This document shows positions 18,006 to 26,134 of a DNA stretch of 26,134 nucleotides, piece by piece; position 1 is the first letter of the stretch, and every line of letters starts with the position of its first letter. This DNA comes from Gnetum montanum. Its lineage: Eukaryota > Streptophyta > Gnetopsida > Gnetales > Gnetaceae. Below the pieces are notes generated by a model. It saw only the letters and a program-made list of their open reading frames with translations. It was not told the DNA's origin and ran no database searches. Location of the stretch: NCBI GenBank assembly GCA_015680685.1, contig MNCI01036469.1, forward strand, positions 343,444 through 369,577, written 5' to 3'. The position numbers were made by a program, and so were the translations under genes.

Positions 18006-18032
18006 GTGGTCGCCCCAAATGACGACTCATCA

Positions 18033-18037
18033 CCTAT
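18033..18037. repeat. Target-site duplication (CCTAT), right copy
   Basis: Exact partner of 17360-17364. Confidence 0.88.
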
Positions 18038-19860
18038 GAACCCACAAAGGAGCAAATGAGGAAAGATGCTACTATGGAAATCAAACATGCACACAAGAAA
18101 GGGACGTAGGTCAACACTTCTGTTATCTTGGAAGAATTGGATGCTGATGCATTCATCACTGAACAACTCTACCAAAATCATGCAGAGCCTTCCAAAATAC
18201 CTATCATCAGACTTGAGGAACCTAACAAAGTTTAGCTTCATTCCACTCTAGTAGAGACACGTAGGAGGGAGGTTACTGACTTAAAGTATAAGCAAGACTC
18301 AAGGCCAAGAGTTTCTGTTAGGCCTTACAAAGGAGACCACAGGAGTCATGAAGGGAGCACAAGTCAATACTATTCTCCTACTACCTCATCCACCTCATCA
18401 TGATCATTGGTGGACTTTGACAGAAGAAGATACAAGTACCAAGATTGTGATAGAGAAGAAAGAAGAGTTCATGATCATCATGATCACCATTCAAGGTACT
18501 CTAATTCAAAAGATTAAGGAAATGAGCAAAGAAGATGAAGGGATCAAAGAGAGGATTGTGAAAAGGATGAACACAGAAGGGGGCATCACTACAACATAGC
18601 ACATGAACCCAATTATTAGGACTAACCCCTTATGGCAACCCATAGCATGATAAACATTCAAGAAGCTATACATATACCAACTAGGCACATGAGGGATAGC
18701 CATATCAAATGGCTCGATATGAATAACATGTCAAGATTTGAAGGTGGTTATAACGCTAATTCACAACACCACCTCCAAGCTTTCCACAATGCCTATGCCC
18801 TACAAAACATTGAAAGTGACTAGTAGAAGTTGAAGTTATTTCCAAGGACACTTGTGAAATAGGTAGAAAGTTGGTGCAGATGACTCAAAATTGAAGCAAT
18901 TAGAAGATGGAGTACCATGCTAGAGATCTTCAACAATAAGTACCAAACCTACTCACGAGTGTTTATCTTAGGGAAACAAATCCAAGGATGGAAGCAAGGG
19001 ACTTATGAAACCCTTGATGTGGCAATGAACAAATATTATTCACTACTAGATAGATGCCTAGGCCATGGATTCTCACAGAAGGAGCAACTAAGGCACATTG
19101 TAGATGGGTTATGAAATAAGACCATAGAGACCCTTGGGATTTATGCCTAAAGTTGACTATCTGAAATGATTATCCATTGAATTTAGATATTAATTGATCA
19201 AGTGGCCAAGGAATAAGGTGAATTATGAAAGAGAAAATTAGTTGAAGAGTACAATAAGGACCCATTTAATAGGAAAAGGGATGCACAAGTTTGTGACACA
19301 TAGGAGGACAAGATCTTGGATTAAGTAATTTAGAAGAAACCTTTACCAATCCAAAAATTTGTTGTTGATGTAGCAGCATAGGTAGCAAAAATGTGGGACT
19401 TAGTCGATGAGAGATGCACAACAACCCTAAAGATTATGGACGGGAGAGCAGAGCAAGCCTTTGGAAAAGGTAAAGATAAGAAAATTAAGAAAGATTTTGG
19501 ACAAAAGGGCAAAGTGGCTTCAATGGCTGAGTGTTCAAACACAAGCTTCATCGATGAGGAAGGATGTGCCTTGTGTCAATACAAACGTCCCAAAGGATGT
19601 TGTCCAGTAATGATACATATACAGGAGACAGGAGCATATGCACTTAATCCTAGATTTGTTAAAAAAAAATAGATGTCCAAAAGGTTACTTTATGGTCAAG
19701 GTAACTACAAGCAGAACTTCCAACCCACATACTATCCCAGAGGAACTTTGTCACAGCCATAAGAACAATACTATCAATAGTGGCAACAACCCCAATCATG
19801 GATCATGCCACCACCTCGCTAGCAATATCCATATAGGTAGCTAGATCCATATGGGTATTT
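18038..19860 (+). pseudogene. D gag relic, main part
   Basis: After the solo LTR the relic continues with a linker (18040-18250), an Asp/His/Arg/Glu-rich stretch (18400-18520) like that of A1, and the gag core at about 18713-19115: DMNNMSRFEGGYN, HHLQAFHNAYALQN, LKLFPRTLVK, RRWSTMLEIFNNKY, then LGKQIQGWKQGTYETL and MNKYYSLLDRCLGHGFSQ. Residues match A1 gag closely. A Lys-rich block (19391-19520) precedes a Cys cluster C-x2-C-x7-C-C-P near 19565-19605, whose A1 counterpart has a His at the position that is Arg here. A Pro/Gln/Tyr-rich tail, much decayed, runs to about 20060. Stops are at 18821, 18860 and 19112 and frames change. Gag would form the particle shell. Confidence 0.85.
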
Positions 19861-20373
19861 TGTACAATGTCCAATCTCTCCTAGTAATGCTACTATCCAA
19901 ACTCCATAATACTACCCCATAGAGTACCATAGACCAATACCACCAAGAACAAATCCAAACATGTACATGCATTTATCAATAGCTAATTCTTCAAACCAAC
20001 ATCCAAATCTTTACTACCAATTCCACCACCTACTATGCAAGGTGAATTGCCATCACAATCGTAGCAGAGACGAGTTACAAGGGCAATGAACATACATATA
20101 GAGGATCTTTCTAGCAACACTAAGAGCTAATCAAAAAAACACCCTTTGTTTAGGACAAGTCCAAAAAAGGCTAGGTAAATTAGAAATTTATTGAGAGAAG
20201 CTTCTCTCACAAAAGATCCACTTATTAACAACAAGCTTTCATGATTTTCAAACACAAACATACAAATTGTTATGCTCACAGAAATAGTCACAGACTAGAT
20301 AAAGGTAGGACCACTCCCTAAGAAAAGAATTGGTCTAGGTGTTCCTTTGATTTATCTATGAGTAGCTAGAAAT

Positions 20374-20718
20374 TTGCCATGTAAAGCTCTATTAGACTCA
20401 GGTTCTGGGGTAAATTTGATCTCTTATGAAACATATGAAGCATGGAACCTACCATCCTTGAAGCAATGCAATATAAGGTTGGAGCTTGCAGACCAATCTA
20501 TTACCATTCCTTTGGGACAAGTACATGATGTAGTGATCACTGTCAATGGGTGGTCCTATCTAGCAGACTTTCTTGTAACCGATGTGAAAAATGAGAACAA
20601 GGAATTTCTAGTTATCATGGGGAGAGCATGGCTTAACACAATTGATGCTAAGCTAAGTATGAGAGATTTATCTATTGAAATCTCTAAGGAAGACATGCAT
20701 GGAGCCATACATATGTAA
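20374..20718 (+). pseudogene. D aspartic protease relic
   Basis: The frame reads PCKALLDSGSGVNLI with the catalytic D-S-G (20395-20403), LELADQSITIPLGQV, DFLVTDVKNENKEFLVIMG and RAWLNTIDAKLS, then stops. It matches the A1 protease domain (7058-7380) almost throughout and keeps the active site and the IMGRAWL block. It is the longest intact domain of D. The preceding 20300-20373 reads PLIYL then a stop, the same lead-in as A1. The stop at 20716-20718 lies just past the domain, so the domain itself is complete. Confidence 0.88.
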
Positions 20719-21195
20719 TGGATTCCATGCATTACTAATAATAGAAAAGGGTGCAGCTTTGGATCAACATTTTAGAATGTCAACATAGTCATTACACTAG
20801 TCCACAACAACAGTGAAAAAAAATGTGTGCAAAAGAAAGAGCATGGGCGACCAAACCAAAAGACACCCAATGGTCAACTACTGAGAACTTCCAAGTGTTC
20901 AAAATATGCATGGAACAATTTGATTCACTTATTAATTTCCATTCTAAGAAGATGAACCCAACTAAGGACCCAAAAAAGAAAATATTAAATAATGATCATA
21001 TGCCAATAGGAAGAGAAAACAAGGACTTAGATGATCAAAACTTAATTACCATCAAGATCACATGGGACAACAATCAACAAATTAAATCACTATAGATGGT
21101 AAGTGAATCATCCAGAGTGTATGATTTAGGAGATCTAGGGAGCATTTTTCAAGCAGACACCTATAAGTTCAGTTGTGGGGGAGATGCCTTATCTT
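20719..21195 (+). pseudogene. D post-protease linker and end-of-pol motif
   Basis: An open frame at 20823-21092 is Lys/Asn-rich (DPKKKILNNDHMPIG) and has no recognised domain. Downstream, 21098-21195 reads SSRVYDLGDLGSIFQ and CGGDAL, the kind of text found at the very end of integrase frames in Gypsy elements. RT, RNase H and integrase are therefore absent, leaving a gag-protease element. Confidence 0.55.
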
Positions 21196-22900
21196 GATTC
21201 AGGAATTAATAAGTGTTTTTCAATTTTTTTTATAGTTCTTTTTCATTTCTAATTTCTTGATATACGTTTTCACATTCTTTGATATAATTTTCCTCATTCT
21301 TTTAGACTTTCATTTTTAAAATTTTTAATATTCTTTCACATTTTTCATTTCTTTAATGATTTTCCGTTCTTTGAGATTTTTCATTCTTTACATATTTTTC
21401 CAATTATTACTATCCTTTTTCATACTTTGTTTCGTGACCTTTGTAAATAATTTTGATTATTAATAAAACACATTAAAAATAAGGCAAGATGTAGTCCAAC
21501 AATGTGAAGATTTCTCTATGTTATCAAGACATAAGGGATTGATTATTTGAATAGTGTGATCACAACATTCATCCATTAATTCCATTAATAAGAGGCTCTT
21601 ACCCTAGCCATAGTGATATTTTTTCCATCATATAATTAAGAATAAACTTATAATTTTTATGCCTAAACCAAAAATGAAGAACTAAGTGGAAATGTAAAGG
21701 GCATGACATCAAGGGGAGTTGTGGACTCTCTTGGATTACTTTTGTTAGTTTTATCCTATTTCTTAGGTTGTATTATATCCTTTCAAATGTAAAAAAAAAT
21801 GGAGTAAGAGAAAAATAAGTGTTGTCTCACCATGTCACTGGAAAGACATGTTACCCATGCTTGAAGGTAGTCCTCTGGTAAGGTTGACATAGATAAAATA
21901 AAACTCATGCATAGAATAAATTTCTAGAGGTCACACTAGAAAGACATGTTACCCATGCTTGAAGGTAGATGACTTCTTAGGAATTTCAAAAAATAATAAG
22001 TGTATTGAATAACTCCTCCCTTGAATAATACATCAAGTGACAATACTCCTAATAATAGTGGTAGTCTTATGATTGTAATTCCAATAGATTAAATAATGTG
22101 ATGTTGCTAGAATGTGGTCTAGACTTGGTTTAAATCTTGGATAGAAAGGCTAATGATTACTTTAACCACTAATAAAATACAAAAATTTGTTATTCCTATG
22201 GTAAGATACCTCACATCTCGATTTCTACAATCCCTTCTAAGTCCATTTCATCTNAAATTTGTTATTCCTATGGTAAGATACCTCACATCTCGATTTCTAC
22301 AAACACTTCTAAGTCCATTTCATCTCACTATATAAATGATCATAACTTGTGCTTTTGTGTAACATAGTGTAATTTTCCTAATTTGGTGGTACTAACGTGT
22401 GTTTTGTTGAACAAGTATGCATTACATTCAACTCCTTAAGTGCCTAAGGACACTTCTAGACATGGTTATCCAAGGGCATTAAGGGCTAGAGCCTGCTTTG
22501 GGAAGGATCCACTTGTATAACTATTGTATCTTATACCTGCCAAGCGATTCCATATCATATTGAGCCTTCCAACACCAATAAATGTCAATAAAAACTTCCC
22601 ATATCATTCAACTATCTATTCCAACAACATGAAATCATTACCCTTCTCATCCATCTTATCCACACTTCATGAACTTTCATGGCCCAAGATTCCTTCTTTA
22701 TGAACTTTCTATGCCAAATTCTCAAAACGTATGCATCATCTATAGCCCGAGACCCCCTGAACAAGCTTTCTACCTTCCAAACATTTAACATGATTCATTT
22801 TCATCCTCAGAAGTTATAAAAAAATGTAAATTTTTTTCTCTGATATCGGATATCCAATCTTTGATACTAGAGCCTATAAAATTTATATATAGGTGGACAC
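21196..22900 (+). other. D 3' untranslated region
   Basis: A T-rich stretch at 21213-21440 and the shared blocks at 21710-21720 and 22490-22509 match the A1 3' region in order. A 30-bp direct repeat lies at 21841-21870 and 21939-21968. The N at 22254 lies between two 71-bp copies (22183-22253 and 22255-22325). No gene is supported. Confidence 0.6.
22183..22325. repeat. 71-bp direct duplication either side of an N
   Basis: 22183-22253 and 22255-22325 differ at only two bases (TCC versus ACA near the middle) and are separated by the single N at 22254. This is probably two overlapping contig ends joined without merging; a real tandem duplication is the alternative. Confidence 0.85.
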
Positions 22901-25002
22901 TTAGCGAATTTTTTAACATTTCACATTTGAAGCCTAGGGAGATTTTTCCATTTTCTTTTGTGATTTAAGCTCTGACCTCCTAGCTTTCCCAAGCCATAAC
23001 TTGCACATTATCACTTCAATTTTTATGACTTATGAAACTATTTGATCTTGAAGTGCTCATCTTAGTTTTGGGTGGGGGGTCATGCTAGTGAGGAAAATCT
23101 AAGTAAATTTTTCAAAAATCTCTAACATCAGAAGGTATTATAAGGGTAGTTTTAAAGGAAAGTAACAAGAATTGTTAAAGAAAATCATTTATATTAAGTT
23201 CAAACAACTTTAATAGAACTCCTAATCAACCATACCAATTATCTTAAGCCATAGAAAAGTGCTAATGAGGTTACTTTTTAAAAATTTCGTAACTTTGCAA
23301 TTATAATGAACTAAGAACTTCATGTAACTAAGGGTATGAGTAAGGTATAGAACTGTTAAGAATTTATGAGAATTAATCTAACTAACAAAGCCTTAAAAAC
23401 TTTGACAATTTTAGGATTGAAATACCAAGGCAATACACTTTAAAATAATGAAGCTATTTCAGTTGTCTTAAAATATCAAAGATTTTCCTAAATTTTCTAT
23501 GTTCAAAATAGGAAATTTCATTAAGACATTACTATTAAATTGCTCTTGACGCTTTTCAACAACATAAGCTCTTTTATGGCTAATCTAATAGAAGTCTAAT
23601 ATTGCACAAAAAATAAAGTCATAAAAGTAATCTAGGAAAAATCCCAAAATCAAATGCCAAGTACTATACTATCTAAATCTTTAGCTAAGCAACTAAAACA
23701 AAATGGGAAGAATTTAACTCATAGAATTGAAACAAAGTAGTTGAATTAATGTCTTAGCAAGCCATCTTACAAGCTATCTTCAATTGTCTTTTTCCAAAAA
23801 TCCCCCCTTAACTCTACCTTTGAAGATCCTATTATAGTGACCTTATGGTAGTTACAATAATCATGAAAGGTTAAGGGTATTACAAATATCTAGGGCTATT
23901 AATTCATAACCACCCTAGAGGTTATAATTTCCAAAAGAAGTTATTAGAAATTTAAGCTATGGTTTCCAAGTGTTTTCTTAGCAATAAATATATGGGAGGT
24001 TACAAAAATTAGAAAAATATATGCCATAGTTGGCAAGTGTCCTCGTAATCACAACTCCATAAATATAAAGGAAAATAAGTTGTAACTTCCATAGGAAGTT
24101 ATAACTTCTCATGTAGAGTGTCAGTGCTATAGAAAATAGAGGAATGCTTGCCAAATTTGCATTAAACCTCTTCCTTATAACCTTTACATGATATATCAAA
24201 TGGAATGAAATTATTATACCCCTTAGTATCAATGATGTTCTACCAAAATTGGCTTCTTCTAATAACGGGGGTTTTAATTTAAATTTTATATAATATTTTA
24301 TGTGGTAAAAGGTAGATCAAAATAAAACCACTTAAAACCATAATACAGTTAAGAAAATTTGGGAGCATAGCATCAACCTTGCAATCACGTGTTGCACCCC
24401 ACGAGTTCACTGAAATCCAAAGCCACTTTTACTGCCCTATGCTTGTTGTGCTCACCAACAAAATTATGGACATGATCTCGATAGAGTGGGATTTCATGAC
24501 CATCATGTGGTAACCACCATGTCTTATATACCTTCTTTCTTCTTGGTAGTCTCTTTCAGATCTCTGTGTTGAAGTCTTATGGCTATGTTTCTAGTCACTA
24601 TGGTTGTCTGCATCAGCGCTACTTAGGATTAGTATTGTTGTCATTGCCACCTCTACTTCTTCCACATGTCATAGGTCATCCATGTGCTCAATATGTAGAG
24701 GTAATGGTTTTTGCAAATTACTGCATTGTACCTTGGTAGTTCTGGAACTACCAAAAATATTTGTGTGCCTACCTCATGCTCGTTACAATGCTAATTTCAT
24801 GACTTCATTGGTTTAGATGCAGCTACCATTGTAGGAGGAATCAGTGAGGGTATGCTACGTAGGATAATCCTTTGGCCTATCCATGATGACCATGGCTAAC
24901 TACTATGTTTCTAGTCATGGATTTGGCCATGTTTTGAGATGTGTCTACCACATTACCTTTTGAAAAAAAGTAAGGGTTTGATCTTGAAAGCCTATGTCGT
25001 TG
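22901..25002. other. Unassigned AT-rich DNA
   Basis: About 2.1 kb in which I recognise no gene, RNA or complete element. A hairpin with 12-bp near-perfect arms is at 24079-24105 (GTTGTAACTTCC, 3-bp loop, GGAAGTTATAAC). The AAGCCATAACTTGCAC text near 22992 resembles wording seen in plant retrotransposon untranslated regions. The open frames at 23978-24232 (minus) and 24604-24816 (plus) show no domain. Confidence 0.4.
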
Positions 25003-25007
25003 GACAT
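25003..25007. repeat. Target-site duplication (GACAT), left copy
   Basis: GACAT precedes the solo LTR and recurs exactly at 25827-25831. Confidence 0.88.
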
Positions 25008-25732
25008 TGATGAGTGGCGAGGTACCCCTACACTCAACCATATGAATACAAGCGTTCTCACGCATGATCTGGTCGAACTCTGCAGACAGACTAGTTGTGG
25101 CACCTAAACAATTAGCCTTAGGTTGCAGTTCATTGTCTTCCCACCTAGACTAGTATTAGCTTTGTCACGTATGGTTTAGTCTAGAGTGAGGTGCATGATC
25201 TGTTCCTAATCTAACGCTACTCCTGAAGGCAATGGAAAGTAATATTATCTAAGCTAAGAGAAAAGGGTAAGAGAAAATCTAAACTAGCCTAAGTGCGATG
25301 AGCATCTGTTCCTTGATTATCCGTACACATCTTGGACTTCATGCACAACTACCACTAGGATTACCAAGTGCAGATCCTAGGTACACCACTGGGTTACCAA
25401 GTAGTCACACTTAAATGCTCGTAATCAAGTCGTACTCATTCCTCATTGCTAAGAGATAAGGGTGAGAGAGAGATTAACTAGGAAAGCATTAAATAAAAAT
25501 TAAATAAATAAATAAATACACAAAGTGAATGCTACAATGATGAAGTAATCTCGATCTTTATTTTCGGTCATGTGCATGTCCAAGTACGTCACACTCGAAT
25601 AAAGGATGTTGTACAATTACATTCACCACACTACGGGAAGACACTGGAAAATAATCTATCTCTGGAGGGATCAAACTGCCAGAGTTTTGCTACAATCTAA
25701 CCTATGGTGTCCAACAAGAGAGAGTTTCTTCT

Positions 25733-25740
25733 TATTTATA
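25733..25740 (-). promoter_or_regulatory. TATA box of solo LTR 25008-25826
   Basis: The complement reads TATAAATA in TCTATAAATAAGAAG. Confidence 0.75.
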
Positions 25741-25754
25741 GACATTGCGGTGGA

Positions 25755-25815
25755 CTGCGATATCGCGTACGCGATATCGCAGGGAAAGACGCGATTTCGC
25801 GGCCCATGTGATATC
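25755..25815 (-). repeat. U3 palindrome cassette with a perfect 28-bp palindrome
   Basis: 25755-25782 is a perfect 28-bp palindrome: the half CTGCGATATCGCGT followed by its exact complement. It holds two GATATC cores 14 bp apart (25759-25764 and 25773-25778). Further cores are GATTTC at 25793-25798 and GATATC at 25810-25815, at steps of 20 and 17 bp. Confidence 0.9.
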
Positions 25816-25826
25816 TCGTCCCATCA

Positions 25827-25831
25827 GACAT
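25827..25831. repeat. Target-site duplication (GACAT), right copy
   Basis: Exact partner of 25003-25007. Confidence 0.88.
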
Positions 25832-26134
25832 CATTTGATGCCAATAATTCAAACCAATACTAGGTGCCATGACATGGCTGCTATTTTCAACAATGAATAT
25901 TTTGACAAACACCATTGTTGAAACTTTGGAATTTTATTTTTAAAATTTTTTGACTTCCTCTTAATGTTTACCAATTTCTAGTTAAAATATAATATACTTG
26001 GCTTGAATATATCCCTCACATATATCTCTTAATCTCCTCTAACATTGCTTTGGAATATTATTCTTAATACCATTTCCTTGTAGTTGATATTGGGCTAGCT
26101 TCAAATATGTCTTTTATGAAACCAAAGTATCATA
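25832..26134. other. Unassigned AT-rich DNA to window end
   Basis: About 300 bp continuing the DNA into which the last solo LTR inserted. Nothing recognisable. Confidence 0.4.

Larger units (their letters stand above)
17365..18032 (-). mobile_element. Solo LTR within D gag (family A2)
   Basis: On the minus strand it starts TGATGAGTCGTC (complement ending 18032) and ends CCACTCATCA (complement of 17365 rightwards). It contains GATATC-type palindromes (17937-18005), a TATA box (complement of 17921-17928) and a polyadenylation signal (complement of 17733-17738). Perfect CCTAT duplications flank a single LTR, so the element was lost by recombination between its LTRs. It aligns along its length with 25008-25826, except for a block of about 175 bp that is missing at the N at 17444. 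Confidence 0.92.
16067..22900 (+). mobile_element. Element D: A1-like gag-protease retrotransposon, 3' end uncertain
   Basis: The element has a 5' LTR (16067-16920), PBS (16922-16940), gag (17053-17359 and 18038-19860), protease (20374-20718), an end-of-pol motif (21175-21188) and a 3' untranslated region with blocks shared with A1. No RT, RNase H or integrase was found between protease and the end-of-pol motif, only about 460 bp. No 3' LTR was recognised; a CCTATAAAATTT...TTTTGTGATTTAAGCTCT segment at 22871-22975 is faintly like the D LTR around its TATA box and downstream, so the element may end there in a very decayed or truncated LTR. Gag is split by a solo LTR. Confidence 0.78.
25008..25826 (-). 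mobile_element. Solo LTR (family A2), full length
   Basis: This 819-bp LTR reads, on the minus strand, from TGATGGGACGAG (complement ending 25826) to CCACTCATCA. It has a palindrome cassette (25755-25815), a TATA box (complement of 25733-25740) and a polyadenylation signal (complement of 25557-25562). Perfect GACAT duplications and the absence of any internal region beside it show a solo LTR. It is the best preserved copy of the palindrome cassette, still CG-rich there. An (AAAT)n run is at 25499-25518. Confidence 0.92.

Noticed and set aside
17688-18241. Open frames of 123 (plus) and 112 (minus) codons
   Set aside because: They run through the solo LTR and its palindrome cassette and show no domain; palindromes keep both strands open by chance.
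22153-22335. 60-codon frame with an internal repeat
   Set aside because: It spans the N at 22254 and the duplicated 71 bp; the repeat is probably an assembly artefact.
22840-22990. 3' LTR of element D
   Set aside because: Only scattered similarity to the D LTR around TATA and a TTTTGTGATTT segment; no LTR end, no polyadenylation block, no duplication. Kept only as a possibility.

Overview
The window looks like repeat-filled, non-genic DNA from a large plant nuclear genome. The evidence is several nested LTR retrotransposons with 5-bp target-site duplications (TSDs), tRNA-Asp-type primer-binding sites of the Athila/Tat kind, chromovirus, Copia and LINE remnants, and heavy decay of CG to TG/CA. 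I found no convincing host gene, no tRNA or rRNA gene, and no bacterial features. The species cannot be read from the sequence. Nearly every coding relic carries stops and frameshifts, so coding entries are given as pseudogenes.

Layout. 1-1682 (minus): the 5' part of a CG-rich, less decayed LTR element (C), with the start of a possible gag reading off the left edge. It sits inside LTR B (1683-2237, minus). 2238-3463 (plus): a chromovirus integrase and chromodomain relic. 3469-11502 (plus): a complete but dead Athila/Tat-like element (A1), with two LTRs, PBS, gag, protease, partial reverse transcriptase, a long 3' untranslated region, a polypurine tract and perfect ACATG duplications; RNase H and integrase are gone. 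11508-12838: a Copia LTR-like piece, a Copia RNase H relic (plus) and an antisense LINE RT relic (minus). About 12840-14860: a gag and protease relic of a second Tat/Ogre-like lineage. 15172-15429: a decayed minisatellite. 16067 to about 22900: a second A1-like element (D) with LTR, PBS, gag and protease but no recognisable RT or integrase; its gag is split by a minus-strand solo LTR (17365-18032, TSD CCTAT). 22900-25002 and 25832-26134: AT-rich DNA with no assigned function. 25008-25826: another minus-strand solo LTR (TSD GACAT).

How the parts fit. A1, B, D and the two solo LTRs belong to one LTR superfamily: TGATGA...TCATCA-like ends, a TATA box about 80 bp or more inside, a shared AATAAAGAT polyadenylation block, and a TTGGCA-type PBS. 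The most striking feature is what lies between the LTR start and the TATA box. In each of these LTRs the very short U3 is almost filled by short palindromes, often 14 bp apart. The palindrome cores differ between families (GATATC, GTCGAC, GTATAC), while the phase and position are kept. Element C, unrelated by sequence, carries a 49-bp-period array of 37-bp hairpins in the same place. This looks like a convergent or modular promoter architecture and is the main finding.

Two single Ns mark probable assembly faults: one hides about 175 bp missing from a solo LTR, and the other joins two near-identical 71-bp copies.
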